Origin: Candidatus Omnitrophota bacterium | GTDB lineage: Bacteria; Omnitrophota; Omnitrophia; Omnitrophales; Aquincolibacteriaceae | Direction: 5' to 3' | Assembly: GCA_016196565.1 (NCBI GenBank) | Contig: JACPXK010000006.1 | Location: forward strand, 76,098-140,097 | DNA length: 64,000 nucleotides | Part shown: one piece after another, positions 19,031 to 30,560 of the stretch | Numbering within the stretch: position 1 is the stretch's first letter | Layout: the number at the start of each line of letters is the position of its first letter | Notes under the pieces: model-generated | Database searches by the model: none | What the model saw: only the letters and a program-made list of their open reading frames with translations | What the model was told of the DNA's origin: nothing | Translations under genes and position numbers: made by a program

Positions 19031-19774
19031 TTATTTTTTCGTAGAAAGTTCGGCTTGCACGACTTGGCTAATAGCTTCGTACGGCTGCGCGCCGGAAAGT
19101 AATTTGCCGTTCACAAAAAGGGTGGGCGTCCCGCGTACGCCGGCTTTATTTCCGGCAGCAATATCTTTTTCCACCTCGGCTTTATGACGTCCACTTTTCA
19201 GACAATCTGAAAACTTTTTCTCATCCAATTTGATTTTTTTAGCAATCTCGGCGAGGGCGGCTTCTCCTTGCGGCGGCTGATCCATGGAAAAGATCACTTG
19301 GTGAAAATCCCAAAACTTGCCCTGTTCCGCGGCACAACCGGAGGCTTCGTGGGTTTTATCGGCCCCCACATGCATAGGCAAAGGAAAGTGACGCCACACA
19401 CGGCGGACTTTGCCGGAATAATTTTTCATAATCTCATCGATTATCGGACTCAAACGTTTGCAAAAAGGACAATGAAAATCACTGAATTCCACCAGGGTCA
19501 CGGCGGCCTTTTCAGGGCCTTGCGACGGCTTTCCTGTCAAATCCTGAAAGTTGACAATCGGCGGTGGAGCCGGAGGGATAGTGGGACTAGGGCGTGCTCC
19601 TGCTTTTACGGCGCCTTGAACGGCCGGTTGTTGAGCAGCAAGCCGTTCAATTTTTTCCGTAAACCAGGTGTAACGGAAAAAATCCCATCCCTGAATAAGA
19701 AAAACAAGAATAAGGACAAAAAGCGTCCCTGCGAGAAATCCTTTTACGAAATTATCATTGATTTCAACTTTCAT
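19031..19774 (-). CDS. membrane-anchored DsbA-like thiol oxidoreductase
   Basis: An N-terminal anchor (residues about 12-32) and a Pro-rich linker precede a DsbA/thioredoxin-4 domain with the active site DFHCPFCKRL and the cis-Pro loop VRGTPTLFVNG. It should act on the outer side of the inner membrane, forming or isomerising disulfides. It is inserted inside the Rnf-like cluster, overlapping rnfC by 11 bases and adjoining rnfD, which suggests an electron or disulfide link to that complex; this is inference. No dsbB or vkor gene is in the window. Confidence 0.88.
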   Translation of the reverse strand: MKVEINDNFVKGFLAGTLFVLILVFLIQGWDFFRYTWFTEKIERLAAQQPAVQGAVKAGARPSPTIPPAPPPIVNFQDLTGKPSQGPEKAAVTLVEFSDFHCPFCKRLSPIIDEIMKNYSGKVRRVWRHFPLPMHVGADKTHEASGCAAEQGKFWDFHQVIFSMDQPPQGEAALAEIAKKIKLDEKKFSDCLKSGRHKAEVEKDIAAGNKAGVRGTPTLFVNGKLLSGAQPYEAISQVVQAELSTKK

Positions 19775-21110
19775 ATTTGTCTCCCATTAGATTGAAACTT
19801 CGAGTTTCAATCTGCTTATTAGTTTTTGCTTCACGCATAAGTTCGGTCATGGGGCGATGGGCCGGACAAACATAGGAACAAAGCCCGCATTCTGTGCATA
19901 ATTTAACGTCTTCTTCTTCAATAAATTCAAAAAGATTTTTTTCGACTGCAAGCGTTATTTGAGCCGGAGAAATCTCTGCCGGACAAACTTCGAGGCAACG
20001 ACCGCAGCGAATGCAGGGCTCGATATCCGCGGCATTCCTCTCTTCAATTAATTCCTTCGGTAAAGCAAGGATAGCACGCGTCCCGGCCGTCACCGGAATC
20101 TCGAGACTGGATTGAGCCACCCCTCGCATGGGGCCTCCCATAATCACTCTGCCGGGTTCCCGCAAAAGACCGCGGGCGTTTTTAACACAATCGGAAAAGG
20201 AGGTGCCGATCCGCACCCAGATATTTTTAGGCTCTATCACGCATTCTCCTCCTACGGTGAGAGCCTTTTCATAAAACGGTTTTTGTAAAAAAACTGCTTC
20301 ATAAACCGCGAAGGCCGTGGCAACGGAAAAAACCAGCGTGTTATCCGAAGGCTGCAGGGAATGATTCAACAGGACGGACGGGACAAGCCAAGATTCATCT
20401 TCTTGAGGATAACATGTGGGTAAAATCGTGGTGTCAAAATTTTTCCATTTAAGAAAATAAATTTTACTCTTTAGAAGTTCCGCCGGTTCCAATTTATTAT
20501 CTTCCAGGGCAATCAAGACTTGCGCAGCCCCTAGGATATGACGTAGAACTTCCGCGCCTTTTAAGATTTCAACCGGATGAGACATCATCAAGGCATGATC
20601 ACTGCTAAGATAAGGTTCCGATTCGCATCCATTTAAAATGAGGGTGTGAATTTTACCGCCGCCTTCCAGGGCTTTTCGAATCTTGACATGAACCGGCACA
20701 TTGCTTTCTCCCAAATCGACGATCCCGGAATCTTGAAAAAGAGAAAACATTTCTTCCCGGGATAATTTTTCCCAATTTGGTTTTGAAGCGCCAGTTTCCA
20801 CTATTTCGTCCCGTCCATCATTTGTAATTTCAATGGCCGGGGACGTTTTTCGTATGGGGTGGGAGAAGGAACGGATCGCGGTAATTTCGCCGGAAAGGCT
20901 GGCATGCACCGCTACGCCATCGGGATGATCGGGGCGCGCAATTTTTTCACCCAAACGTACCCGGTCTCCCACTTTGACCAGCGCAGTTGCGGCCGGCATG
21001 TTTGCCGCCATTAAAGGAATGCGTACTTTTTGAGGAGAACGAGGACGTGCGATGGTCCAGGCAATAAGGGTAGATTCTTTTTTGGCGTTTAAACGCAGGC
21101 CGCCGCGCAT
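19764..21110 (-). CDS. rnfC: electron transport complex subunit RnfC
   Basis: RnfC is the peripheral NADH/ferredoxin-linked subunit. The flavin/NADH domain has NGCESEPYLSSDHALM and the SLBB-like segment VGGECVIEPKNIWVRIG. Two 4Fe-4S clusters are indicated by CIRCGRCLEVCP and CTECGLCSYVCP near the C-terminus. The 448-residue length is normal for the shorter RnfC type. The ATG at 21108-21110 adjoins the mnmA stop. RnfB and RnfG genes, normally in the operon, are not in this window. Confidence 0.92.
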   Translation of the reverse strand: MRGGLRLNAKKESTLIAWTIARPRSPQKVRIPLMAANMPAATALVKVGDRVRLGEKIARPDHPDGVAVHASLSGEITAIRSFSHPIRKTSPAIEITNDGRDEIVETGASKPNWEKLSREEMFSLFQDSGIVDLGESNVPVHVKIRKALEGGGKIHTLILNGCESEPYLSSDHALMMSHPVEILKGAEVLRHILGAAQVLIALEDNKLEPAELLKSKIYFLKWKNFDTTILPTCYPQEDESWLVPSVLLNHSLQPSDNTLVFSVATAFAVYEAVFLQKPFYEKALTVGGECVIEPKNIWVRIGTSFSDCVKNARGLLREPGRVIMGGPMRGVAQSSLEIPVTAGTRAILALPKELIEERNAADIEPCIRCGRCLEVCPAEISPAQITLAVEKNLFEFIEEEDVKLCTECGLCSYVCPAHRPMTELMREAKTNKQIETRSFNLMGDKYES

Positions 21111-22211
21111 TTAAAAATACCGGTCAATCCATCCTCCCCCTAAAACGCGCGGGCCCTCATAAAAAACCGCGCCTTGGCCGGGAGTGATGGCTTCTTGGGC
21201 TTCATCAAAATTCACTTCTACTTGATGATCATTTAAAAGACGAAGTGTTGCAGGTGCTTTTTCATGTTGAGAACGGATTTTGACATGGGCGCGAATTTCC
21301 GGGGTCTCGGGTTTTAAAAACCACTTCATCCTTCCCACCTCACAACGCCGGTTCATGACATCTTGTTTGTTTCCCACCACAACTTCGTTTTGTTCGGGAT
21401 GGGTCTGGACAACATACAATCTTTCCTTGGCGGCAACGCCGAGTCCTCGCCGCTGGCCGCGCGTATAATGAAAAAATCCTTCGTGTTTGCCTAAAATTTT
21501 TCCTTCGCGCGTGCGTATTGTTCCTGTATTTTCAGCACCGGTCTCGGCCGCCCGGACAAATTCCCTTTCGATAAAAGACCCGTAATCATTGCTGGGGATA
21601 AAGCAAATTTCCTGGGAATCGGGTTTGTTCATCACGCAAAGATTTTTTTGTCTGGCAATTCGGCGAATTTCGGTTTTCGTGAAACGGCCGATAGGAAGGA
21701 AGAGAAATTCTAAAATATCTTTTCCGAGGGGAAAAAGGACGTAGCTTTGATCTTTCCCGGGATCGACCCCTTCCTGAAGAAAGAAAGAACCGCGGTTTTC
21801 ATCATAAGCTACTTGGGCATAATGGCCGGTTGCAATATGGTCATAGCCCAGCTGCCGGGCACGCTCAAGAAAAAGCCGGAATTTGATATGCTCATTGCAG
21901 GCAATGCAGGGATTGGGCGTTCTTCCCTTCATATACTCCGAGGCAAAATAATCTACGACGTGTTTTTTAAAATCTTTTTCGAAATTGAAAACCCAATAAG
22001 GAATGTTCAAAGTATCGGCCACATGACGCGCATCTTCCACGCCCGAAAGCCCGCAGCAAGCACGCGTATTGCGGTCCGCGCATTCCCCGGATGCCCAGGT
22101 CCGGATCGTGGCGCCGGCCACATCATGGCCTTCTTCCTTTAATAAGGCGGCCGTCACCGAGCTGTCAACGCCTCCGCTCATAGCGACAAGGATTTTCTTT
22201 TTTTCCATCAT
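21111..22211 (-). CDS. mnmA: tRNA-specific 2-thiouridylase MnmA
   Basis: MnmA makes the 2-thio group of wobble uridine 34 in tRNA Lys, Glu and Gln. The PP-loop VAMSGGVDSSVTAALL, the catalytic Cys in TPNPCIACN and the second catalytic Cys in DSQEICFIPSNDYG are intact. Length is 366 residues. It sits between bioD and rnfC. Its partner modification enzyme MnmG is also in the window (57468-59288). Confidence 0.96.
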   Translation of the reverse strand: MMEKKKILVAMSGGVDSSVTAALLKEEGHDVAGATIRTWASGECADRNTRACCGLSGVEDARHVADTLNIPYWVFNFEKDFKKHVVDYFASEYMKGRTPNPCIACNEHIKFRLFLERARQLGYDHIATGHYAQVAYDENRGSFFLQEGVDPGKDQSYVLFPLGKDILEFLFLPIGRFTKTEIRRIARQKNLCVMNKPDSQEICFIPSNDYGSFIEREFVRAAETGAENTGTIRTREGKILGKHEGFFHYTRGQRRGLGVAAKERLYVVQTHPEQNEVVVGNKQDVMNRRCEVGRMKWFLKPETPEIRAHVKIRSQHEKAPATLRLLNDHQVEVNFDEAQEAITPGQGAVFYEGPRVLGGGWIDRYF

Positions 22212-22222
22212 AAACCCCAGAC

Positions 22223-22251
22223 GGTACCAGGTACCTTAGGTACCTGGTACC
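22223..22251. repeat. near-loopless GGTACC palindrome between bioD and mnmA
   Basis: Arms GGTACCAGGTACCT (22223-22236) and AGGTACCTGGTACC (22238-22251) are perfectly complementary around one T. The flanking GTCTG is shared with the copy at 3107-3124. A T-run follows on the plus strand only, where no gene would need it, so this is more likely a dispersed REP-like element than a terminator for bioD-mnmA. Confidence 0.75.
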
Positions 22252-22267
22252 TTTTGCTTTTTAGGAA

Positions 22268-24348
<2,081 letters not shown>

Positions 24349-24392
24349 GCTTTCGGGCTTGGCTTTACGGCGGGAGATGGTAGGTTTTTTCT

Positions 24393-25169
24393 TCAGAAAC
24401 TTAATACGGCGTGGCTGTCATCACGGCCGATCATGCAGCGAATACGGTTTTTGCCCTCGCGCTTGGCTTGATAAAGAGCCAGGTCCGCACGCATCAAAAA
24501 TTGGGTTTTATTCTCTCCGGCCCGGTAAGAAGTCACGCCGGCACTGAAAGTCGCGTCCAGCATTTCATTGACCTGCAGGAGAATACGGGAAAGAAATTTT
24601 TCAGCCTTCACCAAATCGGTATGAGGGAGCAAAATGCAAAACTCATCCCCGCCGTAACGGGCCAGACAATCGGCCGTACGAATCGCGGTTTGAATAATTT
24701 TTGAAAAACGCTGCAACAACTCATCCCCGCGAGTATGACCGTAGGTGTCATTAAACGATTTGAAATTATCCAGATCAATCAGTGCGAGGGTTAAAGGGTA
24801 ATGATACCTGCCGGCACGCCGGAGTTCATCCTGAAGGATTTCTTCAAAACAGGCGCGGTTAAAAACCTGCGTAAGACCGTCATAGGTCGATTGTTTTTCC
24901 AGCTCCATCCATTTTCTTCGAAGACGGATCATCACGATAAATTGCAAATAATTGATGGCCAAAAGACACATCAAGACAAGAAGGATAACAATGTCGGAGG
25001 TTTTGCTTTGAATCGAAGGTTTGCCGAAGACAGGAGTAACGAGATAAAGAATTCCGAGAAGTGCCGTAAGATTGAGAAATGCCGCACTTTTTTGAATAGC
25101 GCCTTCCCAACCAAATAGCCGGCGGCCTTCATCTGCGATTTTAGATAGTCGTTGGCGTGTGTATCTCAC
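24393..25169 (-). CDS. membrane-bound diguanylate cyclase (GGDEF)
   Basis: Two hydrophobic segments (LNLTALLGILYLV and IVILLVLMCLLAINYLQFIV) are followed by a GGDEF domain with the substrate motif DGLTQVFNR, the metal-site helix ALIDLDNFKSFNDTYGHTRGD and the active-site YGGDEFCILLP. It should make cyclic di-GMP. No PAS or other sensor domain is visible. It is wedged between bioF and bioA in the same direction, which is odd for a signalling gene, and begins with GTG without a clear Shine-Dalgarno. Confidence 0.92.
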   Translation of the reverse strand: MRYTRQRLSKIADEGRRLFGWEGAIQKSAAFLNLTALLGILYLVTPVFGKPSIQSKTSDIVILLVLMCLLAINYLQFIVMIRLRRKWMELEKQSTYDGLTQVFNRACFEEILQDELRRAGRYHYPLTLALIDLDNFKSFNDTYGHTRGDELLQRFSKIIQTAIRTADCLARYGGDEFCILLPHTDLVKAEKFLSRILLQVNEMLDATFSAGVTSYRAGENKTQFLMRADLALYQAKREGKNRIRCMIGRDDSHAVLSF

Positions 25170-25214
25170 CGGTAAATATTACCACATACTTCTAAAATTG
25201 CTAAATAAAGCCCT

Positions 25215-26438
25215 TTAGAATCTGGCTTTCTTCCCTAGGGAGCCGAGTGTGGTGAGCAACCGTTTGATGTCCTCATCCCGGTGAAGCGCACTTATCGTAA
25301 CCCTAAGCCTGGCCTTGCCTTTCGGCACGGTTGGATAGCGAATGGCGGGGACAAAAATCCCCTGTTTTAATAAATGCCTGGAAACGCCTAAAGCCTCCTC
25401 TTCCGGGCCCAAAATCACGGGCAAAATAGGGGAATTTATGGCTCCAAGCGAAAATCCAAGATGAGACAAACCTTCATGGGCTTTTTGAATATTGCGCCAC
25501 AATTTTTGCCGAAAAGAGGGTTCTTCTTTGATGACTTTAAGCGCCTCAAGCGCTGAAGCGCACAAAAGCGGCGGTAGTGAAGTGGCAAAAATAAAAGGCC
25601 GGGAAACATTAATCAAGTATTCGATCACAGCCCGATCGGCCGCCGCAAAACCACCTAAACATCCCAATCCTTTTGAAAGTGTTCCTAGGATCACATCGAT
25701 TTGGTTTTCCAGATTTTCATCTTCTGCCGCTCCTGCACCGTTTAAACCCAGCACGCCGGTGCCATGGGCATCATCCACCACAAGAAGGCAGTTATATTTT
25801 TGTTTGAGGCGGATTAATTTTTTTAAATCCGCCAAATCCCCGTCCATGCTAAAAACCGTATCGGAAACAAGAATACACCGCCCGGCTGTGGAATTTTTTT
25901 GCAGCATTTCTTCGCAGCGTTCATAATTTTTATGAGGAAAAACCCGCATCTCGGCTCCGGACAAACGCGCACCGTCAATGAGTGATGCATGACATAATTT
26001 ATCCATCACGATGAGATCTTTGGGGCCGGCAAGTGCCGACAAAATTCCGAGATTGGCCAAGTAGCCGGCTGTAAAAAGAAGCGCACGTTCCTTTTTTTTA
26101 AGTTTGGCTAGTTCATTTTCCAGCTGGGTGTGAAGATCCAAGGTGCCGGAAATCAAACGCGCGGCTCCCGAACCCACGCCGTAATGCTCCGCCGCTTTCC
26201 CAGCCGCTGCAATCACCCGGGGATGCTGGGAAAGCCCCAAATAATCATTGCCGCAAAAAAGTAAAATTTCGCGCCCATCCAGTAAGGCCTTGGGCCCTTT
26301 CGTTCTTGTTAAAGAAAGCATGCGGCGATAGAGATTTTTCTGCCGCAATGCGGCGAGCTCTTCTTCAAAAAAATCAGATGGTATCTGACTCTGTTTGAAT
26401 TGAGAAAGGGGCCTGGCCCCTTTTGCAGTTGAGTCCAT
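25215..26438 (-). CDS. bioF: 8-amino-7-oxononanoate synthase
   Basis: BioF condenses pimeloyl-thioester with alanine (PLP-dependent). Markers are NDYLGLSQHPRV, GSGAARLISGTLDLH, LVVDDAHGTGVLG with the PLP aspartate, and the Schiff-base lysine in GTLSKGLGCLGGF. The N-terminal about 20 residues (AKGARPLSQFKQSQIPSD) are encoded by a palindromic repeat and are not part of the family core, which begins near FFEEELAALRQ. The ATG overlaps the stop of the ketoacyl synthase by one base (TAATG). Confidence 0.94.
   Translation of the reverse strand: MDSTAKGARPLSQFKQSQIPSDFFEEELAALRQKNLYRRMLSLTRTKGPKALLDGREILLFCGNDYLGLSQHPRVIAAAGKAAEHYGVGSGAARLISGTLDLHTQLENELAKLKKKERALLFTAGYLANLGILSALAGPKDLIVMDKLCHASLIDGARLSGAEMRVFPHKNYERCEEMLQKNSTAGRCILVSDTVFSMDGDLADLKKLIRLKQKYNCLLVVDDAHGTGVLGLNGAGAAEDENLENQIDVILGTLSKGLGCLGGFAAADRAVIEYLINVSRPFIFATSLPPLLCASALEALKVIKEEPSFRQKLWRNIQKAHEGLSHLGFSLGAINSPILPVILGPEEEALGVSRHLLKQGIFVPAIRYPTVPKGKARLRVTISALHRDEDIKRLLTTLGSLGKKARF
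26374..26423. repeat. GGGGCC palindrome plus small hairpin in the start of bioF
   Basis: AAAGGGGCC (26405-26413) and GGCCCCTTT (26415-26423) are perfect arms around one T, the same design as the 22223 palindrome. A second hairpin TCAGAT-GGT-ATCTGA lies at 26374-26388. Both fall within the first codons of bioF. Confidence 0.65.
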
Positions 26439-27643
26439 TAAATTTTCCCGAGTGCGATCGCGGCAATATGGCCGCCAAATCCCATGGAAACGGAAACCGC
26501 CCGGTTTATTTTTGCGGGTTTGGATTTGAGCGGGGTGTAATCAAGATCGCAGGCGGAATCCGGTTTTTCCAGATTTATGGTGGGCGGAATAAATCCGTCT
26601 TCCATCGCCAAAAGGCAGGCGATGATTTCCACGGCCCCGGTCGCACCCAGCATATGCCCGGTCATGGATTTGGTGGAGCTCATAGGAATATGATGTGCTT
26701 TTTTTCCAAAAACATTTTTAAGTTCCTGGGTTTCGTAAATATCGCCCGCTTGCGTGCCTGTCCCATGCAAATTGAGATAATCAATTTCCGCGGGATTCAA
26801 ATGAAAATTTTCCATTAAATTTTTTATCGTGTGGGAAAGGGCGTCGTCGCTTGTTTCAAATTTAATAAGATCCGCAATATGATTGCCGTAAGCGGAGCCC
26901 AAAATTTCCCCGTAGATTTTTACGCCGCGGGCCTTTGCACTTTCCAGCGTTTCAAGAAAAACAATGCCTGCCCCTTCTCCGACCATAAAACCTTTGCGGC
27001 GTTTGTCAAAAGGACGGATCTCCTCCGGATCCAGGGCCTTCATATTATGGTATCCGGCCATCATAAGCGGCGTGAGGGAAGCATCCGTCGCCCCGGCAAG
27101 GCAATAGTCCACAACACCGTCCGAAACCATGCGGGCCCCTTCAATCACCGCCACGGTTCCCGTCGCACAGGCCGCGACATAACATTTGGCGGGTCCGTTG
27201 ATTTTCCAGCGTCTTGCAATCCACTGCGCGGCAAAATTGGGAACGGAATTGGCATAAATTCTGGCGCCCAAAATCGCGCTGGGATGTTTTAGAAAGCGCT
27301 CTTTAAAACGGTCAATGGTATGAACCCCGCCTTTGCTGGAACTTACCGAAATACCGATACGGTAAGGATCGCATTGAGGAATTTCGAAATAGGCATTTTG
27401 AATGGCTTCGCCGGCAGCGGCCACAGCATATTGAATGAAGGGATCAAGCAAATGGGTGCCGTGAATGCGGGCTTCAAAATTTTTTATTTCAAAAGCGTGT
27501 TTGACAGGAAAACGGGAAACATCGAAGGTTTGAATCGGCCCGCGGCCCGACAAACCGTCTTTTAAACCTTTGCGCAGTGTGGTAATTCCATTGCCGATAG
27601 GGGTGATTGCCCCCATACCGGTAACAACAATTCTTTTTTTCAT
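26438..27643 (-). CDS. beta-ketoacyl-ACP synthase II-type enzyme in the biotin operon
   Basis: A condensing enzyme with the complete Cys-His-His triad: Cys159 in VAACATGTVAV, His in LNLHGTGTQAGD and His in STKSMTGHMLGATGA. The 401-residue protein resembles FabF. Its position directly before bioF (one-base overlap) suggests it may act in making the pimeloyl precursor rather than in bulk fatty acid synthesis; this is inference, and it could simply be FabF. It follows cysNC by 18 bases. Confidence 0.9.
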   Translation of the reverse strand: MKKRIVVTGMGAITPIGNGITTLRKGLKDGLSGRGPIQTFDVSRFPVKHAFEIKNFEARIHGTHLLDPFIQYAVAAAGEAIQNAYFEIPQCDPYRIGISVSSSKGGVHTIDRFKERFLKHPSAILGARIYANSVPNFAAQWIARRWKINGPAKCYVAACATGTVAVIEGARMVSDGVVDYCLAGATDASLTPLMMAGYHNMKALDPEEIRPFDKRRKGFMVGEGAGIVFLETLESAKARGVKIYGEILGSAYGNHIADLIKFETSDDALSHTIKNLMENFHLNPAEIDYLNLHGTGTQAGDIYETQELKNVFGKKAHHIPMSSTKSMTGHMLGATGAVEIIACLLAMEDGFIPPTINLEKPDSACDLDYTPLKSKPAKINRAVSVSMGFGGHIAAIALGKI

Positions 27644-27661
27644 GCCTTGATTTTCATTGCC

Positions 27662-29461
27662 CTAGATAGAAAGCAACACTTTTTGGGTTTCAAGGAGGCG
27701 GATGACCTTTTCGGCATTTTTGGAAACATTGGTTTTGGGGTCAAGATTTAAATCCACAATACCTTCCCGGAATTCATTTTCTCCGACATTGACGATGAGC
27801 ATCATGGAACGGTTCACAACTTCCTGCATCATACGGAGTTCCTCATCATTTAAATTGCTGGCCGTGGCGAAAACAAGCAGTCCGGCATCAAGAAAAATAT
27901 GGGCCACCTCTCCTAGCCGGCGCACATGCTCGTGGCGGGAGGATTTGTGTTTGGAGACATCGGCGTCGAGACCCCGCAAGAGATTTCCGATGCCCAGAAA
28001 ATAGGTTTTGGCCCCTCTTTCGAAAAGGGCCTTTTCCGCTTCTTTGGCAATGCTTTTTTTGTCAACTCCGACTTTTCCGGTCAGAAGAATTAATTTCGGT
28101 GTATGCCCGTAACCGGCTTCACGCGCTTTGGAATCCACAATGCTGAAATCCCATTTCATTTCGCGCATTTGAACTTGTTCGCGCACCTCGGCCTGTTCGT
28201 CTTTGACAAGCGCCGTGATAATGCCGCCGCCCGCGATGTCGTAACCATCCACAATCACAAAACGGCCTGTCGCCTCGCTGTCAACCGCCAAATCAAAGGC
28301 CACCGGCCAGGCACATTCGAAAACACATTCGGCTACGTCATGACGTTCAATTTGTTTTTTGTTGGATTTATTGAGCTCAGCCGCATCGATGATTTTACGT
28401 ATTTGTTTTAATTTGACCGGAATTTTCGAGGCGCCGATTTTAAGTTTGTATTCTTTTTCAAAAGTCATCGGCACCTTCCCCATCCAGAAAAGCTTGCCCT
28501 CAAAAAGGCAGCTGACAAGCGGTGTGGCCTCGCCGGCTTTGCACATCATATCGCCGCGATTGATATAAATTTGTTCTTTGAGCGTAAATCCGGTAGAAGC
28601 TCCGGCTGAAACTTTTTTCTTGGCCGGCACATTAAATTCCTCAATGGATTTTATTTCTGTGCGTTTGTTGGAAGGAAGAAACAATACCGAATCCCCCACG
28701 GCAATATTTCCCGCCTCCACCTTTCCGGCAACAATGCGCCGCTCATCGCCGGACTCCGTAAATTTATAAATTGCCTGGACCGGCATACGGAAGGGTTTGT
28801 CTTCAAGACCGGGGGCTTTTTCGAAAGAATCCAAAACTTCAAGCACGGTGTCGACTTTAAACCAATCCATTTTTTTCGGGTTTTTATCGGGGACAATATT
28901 AACGCCTTCGCGCGCCGCAATGGGAATAAAAATTTTCGGTTCAATTCCGATTTCTTTCAAAAATTTGCGGTATTCTTTTTCGATGGCCTGGAAAACCGAT
29001 TCTTTATAATCCACGAGATCCATTTTATTGACGCAAACCGCGATTTGCCGTATGCCCAAAAGCGAAAGCAAATAGCCATGCCGTTTGGAATTTTCCTGTA
29101 CGCCTTCTTTGGCATCAATGACCAAAAGCGCGGCCTCGGCCCGTGCGGCACCGCTGACCATATTTTTCAAAAACTCAATATGGCCCGGGGCATCAATAAT
29201 AATGTATTCACGTTTTTTGCTTTTAAAAAAGCAGCGGGCCGTGTCAATGGTAATGCCTTGGGCCTGCTCGTCTTTTAAGGCATCGAGAAGAAAGGCATAT
29301 TCGAAGGGTTTGGCATTTCTCTGACATTCGGCTTTGACTTGTTCGAGCTTTCCCTGAGGCAAAGATCCGGTGTCAGCCAGAAGCCGGCCCACAAGCGTGC
29401 TTTTGCCGTGGTCCACATGGCCGACAATCACAATATTCATTTTTTGTTCTAATTTTTTCAT
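27662..29461 (-). CDS. cysN: sulfate adenylyltransferase subunit 1 fused to a degenerate APS-kinase-like domain
   Basis: The N-terminal GTPase ([45 protein letters not shown]) stimulates ATP sulfurylase CysD; EF-Tu-like beta-barrel domains follow. From about residue 456 a CysC-like domain begins, but its P-loop reads [13 protein letters not shown] where active APS kinases have GxxGxGKST, so the critical Gly and Ser are lost and kinase activity is doubtful. A separate intact cysC lies at 46694-47287. The ATG at 29459-29461 is preferred over an upstream TTG; it follows GGA and a palindrome. Confidence 0.92.
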   Translation of the reverse strand: MKKLEQKMNIVIVGHVDHGKSTLVGRLLADTGSLPQGKLEQVKAECQRNAKPFEYAFLLDALKDEQAQGITIDTARCFFKSKKREYIIIDAPGHIEFLKNMVSGAARAEAALLVIDAKEGVQENSKRHGYLLSLLGIRQIAVCVNKMDLVDYKESVFQAIEKEYRKFLKEIGIEPKIFIPIAAREGVNIVPDKNPKKMDWFKVDTVLEVLDSFEKAPGLEDKPFRMPVQAIYKFTESGDERRIVAGKVEAGNIAVGDSVLFLPSNKRTEIKSIEEFNVPAKKKVSAGASTGFTLKEQIYINRGDMMCKAGEATPLVSCLFEGKLFWMGKVPMTFEKEYKLKIGASKIPVKLKQIRKIIDAAELNKSNKKQIERHDVAECVFECAWPVAFDLAVDSEATGRFVIVDGYDIAGGGIITALVKDEQAEVREQVQMREMKWDFSIVDSKAREAGYGHTPKLILLTGKVGVDKKSIAKEAEKALFERGAKTYFLGIGNLLRGLDADVSKHKSSRHEHVRRLGEVAHIFLDAGLLVFATASNLNDEELRMMQEVVNRSMMLIVNVGENEFREGIVDLNLDPKTNVSKNAEKVIRLLETQKVLLSI

Positions 29462-29468
29462 AAAATCC

Positions 29469-29492
29469 AATTGACTTCCCGGGAAGTCAATT
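29469..29492. repeat. perfect 24-base palindrome between cysD and cysN
   Basis: Arms AATTGACTTCCC and GGGAAGTCAATT are perfectly complementary. It lies exactly between the cysD stop and the cysN start region. As RNA it forms a 12-pair hairpin directly before the cysN ribosome-binding site, so it may affect the CysD:CysN ratio, or it is a REP-like element. Confidence 0.7.
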
Positions 29493-30373
29493 TACATATA
29501 CCCTTCTCTGCGAAGGGTTTCCAAACCGCCGCCGTCTTCTTTATCCTGGGCACGGCCGGACCGTTCCGCCACATTGGCGAATTTTCCGGTTTTAAGTTCG
29601 GCGATAATTTCTTTGATGTTTTTGGAGGTGGACTGAACCGGAAAAGTGCAAGGATAGCATCCGAGCGAACGGTAACGTTCGCCCTTACCCTGATCAAAAT
29701 AAAGCGGGACCACGGGAATATTTTCCCGGTCGATATATTCCCAAATGTCGAGCTCGGTCCAATCCAGCAGCGGATGAACGCGAATATGAGTGCCGGGAGC
29801 AAAATCGGTTTTGAATTGATTCCAAAGTTCCGGCGGCTGATCGCCGACATTCCAGTCGCTTCGTTTGTCACGCGGAGAAAAATATCTTTCTTTGGAACGG
29901 CTTCCCTCTTCATCGGCCCGCACGCCGACAATCACGCCGGTATACGGCTCTTTATTTTCATCCAGCACATATTTTTTAAGCTGATGATCCAGCCGGTAAC
30001 GCGGCCAGGCTCCGGACAAAGTATTTTTAAGCGCATCGGTTTTGAGAAGTTTGCAGCAGCCAATGCGGTCAATGGCCCCGTCCGGAAAGGTTTGTTTTTG
30101 ATCCAAGGCCTGCTTGTTCTGGCCATAAACCATATTGAGTCCCCATTCCAGGGCAAGCTTGTCGCGATATGCAATCATTTCCGGAATTTTGTAAGCCGTA
30201 TCAATATGGACGAGAGGGAAAGGCACATGTCCCAAAAAAGCCTTCCGGGCCAGCCAAAGAAGGACCGTGCTGTCTTTTCCGATCGACCAAAGCATGGCCA
30301 AATTTTTGAAATTGGCATAGGCCTCGCGCAGAATATAAACCGATTGGGCTTCGAGTTTGTCTAATTGATTCAT
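29492..30373 (-). CDS. cysD: sulfate adenylyltransferase subunit 2
   Basis: CysD makes APS from ATP and sulfate with the CysN GTPase. The PP-loop [18 protein letters not shown] and the conserved segments [15 protein letters not shown] and [10 protein letters not shown] are present; [15 protein letters not shown] is also characteristic. The 293-residue length is normal. ATG at 30371-30373 with GGAG 7 bases upstream. First gene of the long cys-bio-mnmA-rnf operon, with an extended -10 promoter upstream. Confidence 0.96.
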   Translation of the reverse strand: MNQLDKLEAQSVYILREAYANFKNLAMLWSIGKDSTVLLWLARKAFLGHVPFPLVHIDTAYKIPEMIAYRDKLALEWGLNMVYGQNKQALDQKQTFPDGAIDRIGCCKLLKTDALKNTLSGAWPRYRLDHQLKKYVLDENKEPYTGVIVGVRADEEGSRSKERYFSPRDKRSDWNVGDQPPELWNQFKTDFAPGTHIRVHPLLDWTELDIWEYIDRENIPVVPLYFDQGKGERYRSLGCYPCTFPVQSTSKNIKEIIAELKTGKFANVAERSGRAQDKEDGGGLETLRREGYM

Positions 30374-30397
30374 AAATTTCTCCGTAAAAAGATGTGG

Positions 30398-30409
30398 ATT
30401 ATAGCATAT
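30398..30409 (-). promoter_or_regulatory. extended -10 promoter for cysD operon
   Basis: On the minus strand TGCTATAAT gives a perfect TATAAT (30398-30403) with a TGn extension. No good -35 element is visible at the right distance, as is common for extended -10 promoters. It lies 25 bases before cysD. Confidence 0.5.
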
Positions 30410-30503
30410 TTTTCAGGTGGCTTGTTTGGTTGAACTGGAGCCTGTCTAACCGCTAGCAATTTCGATCAATTCATAACATGCGGTTCTTCCCGTTGGCTGA
30501 CAT

Positions 30504-30532
30504 TTGAGCTTGGCGGCAATCTAAGCTATCCT
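30504..30532 (+). promoter_or_regulatory. candidate promoter of the giant gene
   Basis: TTGAGC (30504-30509) and TATCCT (30527-30532) are separated by 17 bases, about 28 bases before the ATG at 30561. The -10 matches the consensus at four positions only. The ATG lacks a strong Shine-Dalgarno. Confidence 0.3.
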
Positions 30533-30560
30533 TTCGAACCTTCTGTGGTCATAAAAATAA

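Noticed and set aside
22223..22255. Rho-independent terminator after bioD
   Set aside because: The T-run is on the plus strand, while the neighbouring genes are on the minus strand; the palindrome recurs elsewhere as a repeat.
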